Assembly: GCF_002261425.1 (NCBI RefSeq)
Contig: NZ_NEVJ01000003.1
Span: 1,426,001 to 1,490,000, forward strand
Source of the DNA: Bordetella genomosp. 9
Lineage (GTDB): Bacteria; Pseudomonadota; Gammaproteobacteria; Burkholderiales; Burkholderiaceae_B
Length of the DNA: 64,000 nucleotides
Reading direction: 5' to 3'
Made by a program: the position numbers and the translations under genes. Positions 26,684-34,263 of this stretch are shown here, piece after piece. The notes beneath the pieces are model-generated. The model searched no databases. It was not told the DNA's origin and was given only the letters and a program-made list of their open reading frames with translations. The first letter of the stretch is position 1. Each line of letters starts with the position of its first letter.

Positions 26684-27403
26684 TCAGGCCGGCGCCCGCG
26701 CCATCCGCGCCCTGTAGGAATGGTCCAATTTCTGGAAGAAAGCCAGCCCCGCCGCCCCCGCGACTTTTTCCAGCGAACGGCGCAGCCGTTCCATGTTGCG
26801 GCGTTGGCCGGCGCGGGTCACCCCGCCCTGCCGGCCGCGGTCGAAATCGATGATCCAGGCCTTGCCGCGCGCGTCCACCAGGATGTTGTACGCGTTCAGG
26901 TCGGCATGCCAGACACCGGCCTGGTGCATGCGCGCGATGGCATCGGCCGCCACATCCCACACCGGCTGGTCCAGCAAGGCGGCCAGCGGCCGCACGTCCG
27001 GCAGGCGCGCCACCAGGATGGCGGCCTCGTAGCCCAGGCGCCCCACCCGCCAGTATCCCGCGGCCAAGGGCGCGGGCACCGGCAGGCCTTGCGACGCCAG
27101 CGATTCCAGCAGCTGGAATTCCATGAAGCAGCGGGTGCGCGCTTCGCCCAGCCATACATAGCGCTGCCGGCTGAGCCGCGCGATCATGCCGCCGCGGCGG
27201 TAGTGGCGCAGCACGCCATGGCCGAAGCCGCCGTCCACGAACCAGGCGGCCTGGCGGCCGCCCACCTGTACCGGGCTGGCGTGCTCACCATACCCGACGG
27301 GATCGAAAAGTTCCGGGCCGGGCTGCGCGATGCGCGCCGCGTCGAAGCACATGGCGCCGGGCCGCGCGCCATCCCACGCCAGCCGGCGCACGTCAGCCGG
27401 CAC
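26684..27403 (-). CDS. kdkA: 3-deoxy-D-manno-octulosonic acid (Kdo) kinase
   Basis: About 239 residues from GTG 27403. This kinase-fold enzyme phosphorylates Kdo in the LPS inner core. The nucleotide-binding lobe has GGFGHGVLRHYRRGGMIAR, and the catalytic loop is VWHADLNAYNILVD with the following IIDFDRG. The start is uncertain: GTG 27403 (overlapping the globin gene by 11 bases), GTG 27391 (just after the globin stop) or ATG 27352 are all possible; none has a clear Shine-Dalgarno. It is the last gene of a permease-globin-kinase run. A Bordetella-type LPS carries a phosphorylated single Kdo, which fits (established knowledge). Confidence 0.9.
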   Translation of the reverse strand: MPADVRRLAWDGARPGAMCFDAARIAQPGPELFDPVGYGEHASPVQVGGRQAAWFVDGGFGHGVLRHYRRGGMIARLSRQRYVWLGEARTRCFMEFQLLESLASQGLPVPAPLAAGYWRVGRLGYEAAILVARLPDVRPLAALLDQPVWDVAADAIARMHQAGVWHADLNAYNILVDARGKAWIIDFDRGRQGGVTRAGQRRNMERLRRSLEKVAGAAGLAFFQKLDHSYRARMARAPA

Positions 27404-27821
27404 GGTTGCGCATCCAGTCCGCGGTGCCATGGAACGCATGGAGAAGACGATCCGCCAGGGGCGTGGGCACTTGCAGGTCCAGCATGGCGCGGCCCATGCA
27501 GGCCACCCACTGGTCGCGTTCGATCTCGCCGATGGAAAACGGCAGGTGGCGCGCACGCAGGCGCGGATGGCCGTAGCGCTGGACGTAATGATCCGGGCCG
27601 CCGAAATAGCCGCACAGGAACAGGAAGAGCTTTTCGCGCGCGGAATCCAGGCTCGGGCCGTGGGCTGCCCTCAGCGCGGTGAAGTCTTCTTCCATGTCCA
27701 TCAGGTCATAGAAACGGTTGACCAGGGCGCGCACGGCGTCCTCGCCCCCCAGCAGTTCGAATATCGTGCGGGTATGGTCCAGGGGTTCGAAGATGGGTTC
27801 GACCCGCGTGGTGGTAGTCAT
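27393..27821 (-). CDS. Group II truncated hemoglobin
   Basis: A 142-residue 2-on-2 globin. Visible hallmarks are FELLGGEDAVRALVNRFYDLM with Tyr in the B helix (B10), the proximal His in the stretch GHPRLRARHLPF, and the group II Trp in RDQWVACMGRAM (G8). Truncated globins of this group are linked to oxygen, NO or peroxide chemistry. Its ATG overlaps the permease stop codon (ATGA), and the Kdo kinase follows with overlap or near overlap, so it sits in a three-gene unit with cell-envelope proteins. Confidence 0.92.
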   Translation of the reverse strand: MTTTTRVEPIFEPLDHTRTIFELLGGEDAVRALVNRFYDLMDMEEDFTALRAAHGPSLDSAREKLFLFLCGYFGGPDHYVQRYGHPRLRARHLPFSIGEIERDQWVACMGRAMLDLQVPTPLADRLLHAFHGTADWMRNRAG

Positions 27822-30370
27822 GTTGCTTCTCTCAGGGTGACCAGCGGCGGCGTGCGGAGTACGCCGCGCAAGGCCCACGCGCCGCCGGCCCAGGCGCCCA
27901 GCATGCCCGCGGCGGCGCCGGCCAGCCATGGCCACAGGCTGAAGGTGACGTCGAAATCGAAGACCCGCTGCGACAGCGCCCAGGCGACCGCGCTGGCGCC
28001 CGCCGCGGCCAGCACGCCGGCCAGCCCGCCCACCGCCAGCAGCTCGATGAGCTGGGCGCGCGCCAGTTGCTGCCGGGTGGCGCCCAGGGCGCGCAGCACG
28101 GCGGCTTCGCGCACGCGTTCATCGCGCGTGGCGGCAAGCGCCGCCGTCAGCACCAGGACGCCGGCCGCCAACGTAAAGCCGAACAGCAGTTGCACCGCCT
28201 GCGCGACCTGGTCCAGCACGTCCTGCAACTGGCGCAGGATGGCATCCACGTCGAACACGGTCAGGTTGGGGAAGCGCTGGACCAGTTCAGGCAGCAGGCT
28301 GGCCTGCCCCGGCGGCAGGCGGAAAGACGTGATCCAGCTCTGCGGCGCATCCGCCAGCACGCCGGGCGACAGCATCGCGAAGAAATTCGCCCGCATCGTG
28401 TCCCAATCCACGCCGCGCATGCTGGTGACCGTGACGTCGACCTGCTGCCCCGCGATGTCGAAGGTCAGCTTGTCGCCCATGTTCAGGCCCAGGGTGCGGG
28501 AGATGCCGGACTCCATGGACACCTCGCGCGAATCCGGCGCCATCCATCGGCCCGCCTGCAGGACGTTGTAGGACGGCATGCGATCGGCGTACGACAGGTT
28601 GAACTCGCGGTCCACCAGCCGGCGGGCGCGATCTTCCGTGTAGTCGGCCGAGGATACCTGCCGGCCGTTCACCGCGACGAGCCGGCCGCGGATCATGGGA
28701 AACAGCGTGACGTCGGCCACGCCGGCGCCCGTCAGCGCGGCGGCGACGGCCTCGCGCTGGTCGGGCTGGATATTGATCAGGAAGCGATTGGGGGCGTCCG
28801 GGGGCAGCGTGCGCTGCCAGCCGGCGATCAGGTCGGTGCGTGTCATGGCCAGCAGCAGGAGCGCCATCAGGCCGATGGCCAGCGCGCACACCTGCGTGAC
28901 CGTGGCCGCGCGCCGGCGCACCACGCCCGCCAGCGCGAAGCGCAGGGCCGGCATGCCGTTGGCGGCGCGCCGCACGCGAGCCAGGGCCTGCACGCACAGC
29001 CAGGCGACCAGCGCGTAGGCCGCGAAAGCGCCCAGGAAGCCGCCGGCCACCACCGCGCCCAGTTGCACGTCGCCGGCGAACCACCAGATCAGCAGCGCGA
29101 AGCCGATGGCGCCCACGGCATAGCCCAGCACGCTGCCCATGCGCACCCCGGCGGCATCGCGACGCAGGACGCGCGCGGGCGGGACATGGCGCAACTGGGC
29201 CAGGGACGGCAAGGCGAAACCCAGCAGCAGCCACATGCCGGTGGCCAGGCCTTGGGCGGCGGGGATGACGGACGGCGGCGGCAGGTCCACGCCGGCCATG
29301 CGGCCCAGCATGGACAACAGCCCCAGGTGTACGACATAGCCCGCGAGTCCGCCGAGTACCGATCCGGCCAGTCCGACCAGCACGAACTCGACGGACAGCA
29401 CGCGCGTCACCTGCGATTGCGTGGCGCCCAGGCAGCGCATGACGGCGATGCCATCCCGATGACGCAGCATGAAGCGCGTCGCGGCCAGGGCCACCGCCAC
29501 GGCGGATATCAACACGGCGAGCAAGGCGACCAGCGACAGGAAGCGCTGCGCGCGATCCAGCACGCGGCGGATTTCCGGCCGCCCCGACTCGACCGTGGCC
29601 AGGCGCTGGCCGCGCTGCAGATGCGTGTCCAGCCACTGCTTGTACGCGGATACCGCCGGCGCGTCGCCGGCCGCGAGCAAGCCGTAGTCGACGCGGCTGC
29701 CGGGCGCCAGCAGGCCCGTGGCGGGCAATTCGTCGGCGCGCATCAGGACGCGCGGCGACAGGTTGACGAACGACATGCCGCGGTCGGGTTCGTAGGTAAC
29801 GACCCGCGAGATGCGGAAGCGGCTGTCGCCCAGCGCGATGGTGTCGCCCATTTTCAGGCGCAGCGCGGCCAGCAGCTGCGGGTCGACCCAGACGGTGCCG
29901 CGTTCGGGTATGCCTCGCGTGGCGCTTTCCGCGCCGGCGGGCCCGGCGGCCGTGCGCAGGCTGCCGCGCAGCGGATAACCGTCTTCCACCGCTTTCAGCG
30001 AGACCAGTTGCGCCGCCTGGTCGGCCGACGCCATGGATGGAAATTGATAGGTGTGGACCAGCCGCAGCCCCTGGTCCAGGGCCTGGCGCTCGAAGGCCGG
30101 CGGAATGGGTTCGTCGGCGTCCAGCACGATGTCGCCGCCGAGCATCTGGGCGGCATCGCGTTCCAGCGCGCGACCGACGCGATCGGCCAGGAAGCCGACA
30201 CTGGTCACCGCCGCCACGGCGACGATCAGCGCGACCAGCAGCAGCCGCAACTCGCCCGAACGCCAGTCGCGCAGCAGCGTGCGCGCGCCGAGCCGGATGT
30301 CGGAAACCAGGCCTGTGGCGGCGGCCGCGGGAACGGCGGCGTATGGACGAGCGGCGGATGTATCGTGCAT
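27818..30370 (-). CDS. FtsX-like ABC permease (YbbP type)
   Basis: An 850-residue membrane protein with two FtsX-like permease units: an N-terminal membrane helix (ELRLLLVALIVAVAAVTSVGFLAD), a large periplasmic MacB-like domain (about 70-270), four or more helices (about 280-480), a second periplasmic domain (about 520-700) and C-terminal helices. YbbP partners with the ATPase YbbA in E. coli, an exporter-like or mechanotransmission system, but no ATPase gene lies next to this one. The ATG at 30370 is 6 nt after TACGAT and only 49 nt after a strong terminator, so its promoter must be in that gap. Confidence 0.88.
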   Translation of the reverse strand: MHDTSAARPYAAVPAAAATGLVSDIRLGARTLLRDWRSGELRLLLVALIVAVAAVTSVGFLADRVGRALERDAAQMLGGDIVLDADEPIPPAFERQALDQGLRLVHTYQFPSMASADQAAQLVSLKAVEDGYPLRGSLRTAAGPAGAESATRGIPERGTVWVDPQLLAALRLKMGDTIALGDSRFRISRVVTYEPDRGMSFVNLSPRVLMRADELPATGLLAPGSRVDYGLLAAGDAPAVSAYKQWLDTHLQRGQRLATVESGRPEIRRVLDRAQRFLSLVALLAVLISAVAVALAATRFMLRHRDGIAVMRCLGATQSQVTRVLSVEFVLVGLAGSVLGGLAGYVVHLGLLSMLGRMAGVDLPPPSVIPAAQGLATGMWLLLGFALPSLAQLRHVPPARVLRRDAAGVRMGSVLGYAVGAIGFALLIWWFAGDVQLGAVVAGGFLGAFAAYALVAWLCVQALARVRRAANGMPALRFALAGVVRRRAATVTQVCALAIGLMALLLLAMTRTDLIAGWQRTLPPDAPNRFLINIQPDQREAVAAALTGAGVADVTLFPMIRGRLVAVNGRQVSSADYTEDRARRLVDREFNLSYADRMPSYNVLQAGRWMAPDSREVSMESGISRTLGLNMGDKLTFDIAGQQVDVTVTSMRGVDWDTMRANFFAMLSPGVLADAPQSWITSFRLPPGQASLLPELVQRFPNLTVFDVDAILRQLQDVLDQVAQAVQLLFGFTLAAGVLVLTAALAATRDERVREAAVLRALGATRQQLARAQLIELLAVGGLAGVLAAAGASAVAWALSQRVFDFDVTFSLWPWLAGAAAGMLGAWAGGAWALRGVLRTPPLVTLREAT

Positions 30371-30376
30371 GACCCT

Positions 30377-30382
30377 ATCGTA
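30377..30382 (-). promoter_or_regulatory. -10-like box (TACGAT) directly before the FtsX-like gene
   Basis: Minus strand: TACGAT-AGGGTC-ATG. The upstream small-protein gene ends in a terminator at 30404-30447, leaving 33 nt before it, so a promoter is needed here. The AGGG is too close to the ATG for a normal Shine-Dalgarno. Confidence 0.35.
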
Positions 30383-30403
30383 ACCTGACAGTTCGCTGGC
30401 TAA

Positions 30404-30447
30404 GGCAAAAAAGGAAAAAGGCGAAGCTCCCTCTCGGAAGCTTCGCC
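30404..30447 (-). terminator. Intrinsic terminator after the small secreted protein gene
   Basis: On the minus strand GGCGAAGCT (30439-30447) pairs with AGCTTCGCC (30420-30428), loop 10 nt, followed by TTTTTCCTTTTTT. Confidence 0.9.
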
Positions 30448-30485
30448 CCTGGGACTGCCACAGCGCGGGAACGGGCCCGGGCTTA

Positions 30486-30692
30486 CTACTTGGCCGCAGG
30501 CGTTGCCGGCGTCGCGGGGGTCGCCGACTTCTTGGCCTTCGTGCTGGATTTGGCCTTGTGCTTGTGGGTGGTCGTCTTGGCCGGCTTGGCAGTGGTGCCG
30601 GCGTCGGCGGCGAACACCGCCGGGGCGGCGGTCAGACCCAGGCACAGGGCGGACGCGGTCAAAAACGTAGCAATACGGGAGCGGTTCGTCAT
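30486..30692 (-). CDS. Small secreted Lys/Ala/Thr-rich protein
   Basis: A 68-residue protein with a clear signal peptide (MTNRSRIATFLTASALCLGLTAAPAVFA-AD, about 29 residues) leaving a mature peptide of about 40 residues rich in Lys, Thr, Ala and Pro, with HKHKAKSSTKAKKS and a PATPATPAAK tail. It is strongly basic, so it could bind polyanions, but no family is recognised. GGAG 7 nt before the ATG and a terminator 39 bp after the stop support a real, single-gene transcript. Confidence 0.75.
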   Translation of the reverse strand: MTNRSRIATFLTASALCLGLTAAPAVFAADAGTTAKPAKTTTHKHKAKSSTKAKKSATPATPATPAAK

Positions 30693-30713
30693 TTAAAAAC
30701 TCCAGATTAAGCA

Positions 30714-30727
30714 AGGCCACGTGGCCT
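30714..30727. promoter_or_regulatory. Perfect 14-bp palindrome AGGCCACGTGGCCT
   Basis: A self-complementary 14-mer 21 nt before the ATG of the small secreted protein gene, with a CACGTG core. It could be an operator; its regulator is unknown. Confidence 0.35.
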
Positions 30728-30936
30728 CATCCCACGGGCACGGCCGGTTGCCGTGATCCCCGTACAGCCTTGGAGCAAGCACCCTTGCGAAGGTTTCACG
30801 ACACGCAAAAAAAATTGCATGATCTGCGATTTGGACATAGTTGCGGACGATGAGGCGGGCTTTTCCTTCATCTCGCTTTCAGGTTGCCGTCCGCATGCTG
30901 AAAGCGCGACGCCGGACGGACCAATCAATCCGCGCG

Positions 30937-32307
30937 CTACGCGTTCTTCAATCTGTCCAGCGCATGTTCCAGGCGATCCACGGCCCATACCTCCAAGCCT
31001 TCGATCGGCTGGCGCGGCGCGTTGGCCTTGGGAATCAGCGCGACGCTGAAGCCCAGCTTGGCGGCTTCGCGCAGGCGCTCCTGGCCGCGCGGCGCGGGAC
31101 GGATTTCGCCGGCCAGGCCGACTTCGCCGAACGCGACCAGGCCGCGCGGCAAGGGCCGGTCGCGCAGCGACGAGATGATGGAAAGCAATACCGGCAGGTC
31201 GGCCGCCGGCTCGGTAATGCGCACGCCGCCGACCGCGTTGACGAAGACGTCCTGGTCCGACGTAACCACGCCGGCGTGCCGATGCAGCACCGCCAGCAGC
31301 ATCGCCAGGCGGTTGCTTTCCAGGCCCACCGTCAGGCGCCTGGGATTGGAGCCCTGCACGCCGTCGACCAGGGCCTGGATCTCCACCAGCAGCGGACGCG
31401 TGCCTTCCTGCGTGGCCATCACACAGGAGCCCGCCACCTGGCGATCGTGCTGCGACAGGAACAGCGCCGACGGATTCGCCACGCCGCGCAGGCCGCGATC
31501 GGTCATCGCGAAGACGCCCAGTTCGTTGACGGCGCCGAAGCGGTTCTTGAAGGCGCGCACCAGGCGGAAGGACGAATGCGTGTCGCCTTCGAAATACAGC
31601 ACGGTGTCGACGATGTGTTCCAGCACCCGCGGGCCCGCCAGCGCGCCATCCTTGGTGACGTGGCCGATCATCACGATGGCGATGCCGGTCTGCTTGGCCA
31701 GCCGCGTCAACTGCGCGGCGCATTCGCGCACCTGCGATACCGAGCCGGGCGCGGCGGTGAGTTCGCCGCTGTACAGCGTCTGTATGGAATCGATGACGGC
31801 CACCGAGGGTTTCTGCTCGGTGACGGCGGCCTGGATGGCTTCCAGGCGGATTTCCGCCAACAGGTTGACGTTGCCGGTGCTCAGGCCCAGGCGGCGCGCG
31901 CGCAGCGCGACCTGTTCGGCCGATTCTTCGCCGGTCACGTACAGCACGTTGGCGCTTTCGGACAGCGAGGCCAGGGCCTGCAGCAGCAAGGTGGACTTGC
32001 CGATGCCGGGATCGCCGCCTATCAGCACGACGGCGCCGGCCACCAGGCCGCCGCCCAGCACCCGGTCGAACTCTTCCAGTCCGGTGGGTTGGCGCGGCAC
32101 TTCGCGCGCTTCGATCTCAGCCAGGCTGCGGACGGGGCTGGACGCCGCCAAGGGCGCGTAGCGATGCGAGGCGGCCGCCGCGGGGGCGGCGGTTTCCAGG
32201 GTTTCCGACAGGGTATTCCAGGCGCCGCAATGCGGGCACTTGCCCTGCCATTTCGGGCTGGTGCCGCCGCATTCGGCGCAGACGTAGACGGTTCGGGATT
32301 TGGCCAT
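30937..32307 (-). CDS. radA: DNA repair protein RadA
   Basis: A 456-residue RadA/Sms. Zinc finger Cys10, Cys13, Cys24 and Cys27 (VCAECGG and KCPHCGAW), Walker A GGDPGIGKST near residue 100, the RadA-specific KNRFG motif (FKNRFGAVNE), and the C-terminal Lon-like domain (about 280-450, GLVAFGEVGLAGEIRP). RadA drives branch migration of recombination intermediates. The conserved N-terminus fixes the ATG at 32307. There is no Shine-Dalgarno; TACACT lies 6 nt upstream, inside a 10-bp inverted repeat that includes the start codon. Confidence 0.98.
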   Translation of the reverse strand: MAKSRTVYVCAECGGTSPKWQGKCPHCGAWNTLSETLETAAPAAAASHRYAPLAASSPVRSLAEIEAREVPRQPTGLEEFDRVLGGGLVAGAVVLIGGDPGIGKSTLLLQALASLSESANVLYVTGEESAEQVALRARRLGLSTGNVNLLAEIRLEAIQAAVTEQKPSVAVIDSIQTLYSGELTAAPGSVSQVRECAAQLTRLAKQTGIAIVMIGHVTKDGALAGPRVLEHIVDTVLYFEGDTHSSFRLVRAFKNRFGAVNELGVFAMTDRGLRGVANPSALFLSQHDRQVAGSCVMATQEGTRPLLVEIQALVDGVQGSNPRRLTVGLESNRLAMLLAVLHRHAGVVTSDQDVFVNAVGGVRITEPAADLPVLLSIISSLRDRPLPRGLVAFGEVGLAGEIRPAPRGQERLREAAKLGFSVALIPKANAPRQPIEGLEVWAVDRLEHALDRLKNA

Positions 32308-32329
32308 GCCGGAAGTGTACCGGCATGGC
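32303..32329. promoter_or_regulatory. 10-bp inverted repeat around the radA -10 box and start codon
   Basis: Perfect arms GCCATGCCGG (32303-32312) and CCGGCATGGC (32320-32329) flank 7 bp that hold most of the minus-strand -10-like TACACT (32314-32319). The radA ATG is within the left arm. This looks like an operator placed on the promoter; an RNA hairpin is unlikely if the mRNA starts at the ATG. Confidence 0.55.
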
Positions 32330-32366
32330 GATCGGCGGCGGCCGATGCGCGCCGCCGGAAACGCGC

Positions 32367-33083
32367 CTAGCGTCCCGCGATGCTGCCGCCGCCATCCACC
32401 GCCAGGATCTGGCCGGTGATATAGCTGGCGTCGTCGGACAGCAGGAACGCGATCGCCGCGGCGACGTCGGCGGGTGCGCCGATACGCTTCATCGGGATAC
32501 CCGACAGGATGCGCTTTTCGGCATCGCTGCCGACCGGACGGCTGGCGCGGAACAGTTCGGTTTCGATGGGACCGGGCGACACCGCGTTCACGGTGATGCC
32601 GTATTCCGCCAATTCGAGCGCCCAGCTGCGCGTACACCCGACCAGGGCGTTCTTGGCGGCGGAATAACTGGTGCGGTCATAGCCGCCGTGGATGGCGCGG
32701 CTGACCACATTGACGATGCGGCCGGCGCGCCGCACCTTCATCGATTCGACGAAAGCCTGGGCCACCTGCACGGCGACGCGCACGTTCAGGTCCAGCACGT
32801 TGTACAGCGACGCCAGTTCGATGGCGCCCAGGGGCTGGGGCAATACCAGGCCGACGTTGTTGACCACGGCGTCGACCGGATACTTGTCGCGTATTTCGCG
32901 CAGCGTTTCTTCCGTCTTGCCGGCGTCCGACAGATCGCAGGCATAGAGATAGCCCGGAAAATCGACATCGCCGGTGTGGCGGGCGATGCCGACGACATGG
33001 CAACCCATGTCCGCCAGACGGCGCGTCAACGCCCAACCGATTCCCTTGGTGGCGCCCGTTACGAGCACGCATTTATCTTTCAT
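32367..33083 (-). CDS. SDR family oxidoreductase (FabG-like)
   Basis: A 238-residue classical SDR with an intact active site: cofactor loop TGATKGIG, NNVG in place of NNAG (VVNNVGLVL), catalytic Ser in NVVSRAI, and Tyr-Ser-Ala-Ala-Lys (SYSAAKNAL). The C-terminus ends ITGQILAVDGGGS as in FabG-like enzymes. It would reduce or oxidise a hydroxy/keto substrate with NAD(P)H; which one is unknown. GAGG 7 nt before ATG supports the start. radA follows 59 bp downstream with its own promoter signal. Confidence 0.9.
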   Translation of the reverse strand: MKDKCVLVTGATKGIGWALTRRLADMGCHVVGIARHTGDVDFPGYLYACDLSDAGKTEETLREIRDKYPVDAVVNNVGLVLPQPLGAIELASLYNVLDLNVRVAVQVAQAFVESMKVRRAGRIVNVVSRAIHGGYDRTSYSAAKNALVGCTRSWALELAEYGITVNAVSPGPIETELFRASRPVGSDAEKRILSGIPMKRIGAPADVAAAIAFLLSDDASYITGQILAVDGGGSIAGR

Positions 33084-33217
33084 GATCTACCCTCGACAAC
33101 ATACCGCATACCGCCAAAGCACCGAGTAGACCACCAACCGGACCGTCTGTCTTGGGTTTCGTAACAATTAGGCGAGGCAGGCTGGCGCCATCGGGCGCTG
33201 GCGCCCCGCCCCGCAGC

Positions 33218-34228
33218 TCAATCCACCGACGCGTGCGATTCCTGGACGATGGCGCGCCACCGCGTGATCTCGTCGGCCAGGAATTTCTTGAAGAATGCCG
33301 GCGATTCGTTCATCGGCGCCATGCCCAGGTCCTCGAAGCGCTGGCGCAGCTCGGGCTCCGTCATGGCCTGGTTGACCGCCTTGTTCAGCTTGTCGACGAT
33401 GGCCTGCGGCGTGCCGGCGGGCGCGACGATGGAATACCAGGTCGCCACGTTCATACCCTTGACGCCGGCCTCTTCCATCGTGGGGATGTTGGGCACGGCG
33501 GGAAAGCGCTTGGCGCTGGTGATCGCCAGCGCCCTCAACTGGCCGCTTTCGATCAGCTGCTTGCTGCTGGGAATGTTGATGAAGGTGAAGTCCGCCTCGC
33601 CGCCGATGACGGCGGTGAGCGCCGGGGCGGATCCCTTGTACGGAATATGCGTGGCGTCGAAACCTCCGATCTTCTTGAACAGTTCGCCGGCCAGGTGCTG
33701 GGTACTGCCGCTGCCCGCCGACGAGAAGTTCAGCTTGCCCGGGTGCGCCTTGCCATAGGCGATCAGGTCGCTGACCGACTTGACGGGCAGCTTGGGATTG
33801 ACCAGCAGCAGGTTGGGCGCTTCGGCGAAGATCGCGACCGGCTCGAAATCCTTGACCGCGTCATAGTCCAGCTTCTTGTACAGCGTGACGTTGATCGCCA
33901 GCGCCGTCGACGACAGCGACAGCGTGTAGCCGTCCGGCGCGGAGCGCGCGACATACGAGGCGCCGATATTGGTACCGGCGCCGGGCCGGTTTTCCACCAC
34001 GATATTGCCGTGGATGATCTTCGCCAGCTCCTTGGCGAGCAGCCGCGCCGCGACATCGTTGCCGCCGCCGGGGGCGTAGCCGACCACCAGCTTGATCGGA
34101 TGGTCGGGGTACTTGTCGGCGGCCGAGGATTGCGCCTGTGCGGTCACGGCGGCGGAGGCCGCCAGCAACGAACAGCCGACCAGCGCGGCCTTGAAGGAAA
34201 AGCCTTGCAGGGGTAAGCGGAACTTCAT
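33218..34228 (-). CDS. Bug/TctC family periplasmic receptor
   Basis: A 336-residue periplasmic solute receptor of the Bug family, abundant in Bordetella. Signal peptide of about 30 residues (FKAALVGCSLLAASAAVTAQAQ), then the family signature YPDHPIKLVVGYAPGGGNDVAARLLAK and VENRPGAGTNIG. Such receptors bind small organic acids and feed TctAB-type or other systems; no TctAB gene is nearby, so it is an orphan. ATG 34228 is chosen because GGAG lies 9 nt upstream; ATG 34237 and 34267 lack this. It follows the hydroxyacid oxidase gene by 35 bp, suggesting a shared substrate or signal. Confidence 0.93.
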   Translation of the reverse strand: MKFRLPLQGFSFKAALVGCSLLAASAAVTAQAQSSAADKYPDHPIKLVVGYAPGGGNDVAARLLAKELAKIIHGNIVVENRPGAGTNIGASYVARSAPDGYTLSLSSTALAINVTLYKKLDYDAVKDFEPVAIFAEAPNLLLVNPKLPVKSVSDLIAYGKAHPGKLNFSSAGSGSTQHLAGELFKKIGGFDATHIPYKGSAPALTAVIGGEADFTFINIPSSKQLIESGQLRALAITSAKRFPAVPNIPTMEEAGVKGMNVATWYSIVAPAGTPQAIVDKLNKAVNQAMTEPELRQRFEDLGMAPMNESPAFFKKFLADEITRWRAIVQESHASVD

Positions 34229-34263
34229 GTTCAACATCTCCGTGTGTAGTGTTGTTCTGATAT

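Noticed and set aside
30790..30830. T-run near radA as its terminator
   Set aside because: The minus-strand T8 is preceded only by a 3-bp potential stem, so no intrinsic terminator is supported.
30707..31723. A 338-residue open frame within radA
   Set aside because: It overlaps RadA in another frame and has no conserved motif; the zinc finger, Walker A and KNRFG motif are in the radA frame.
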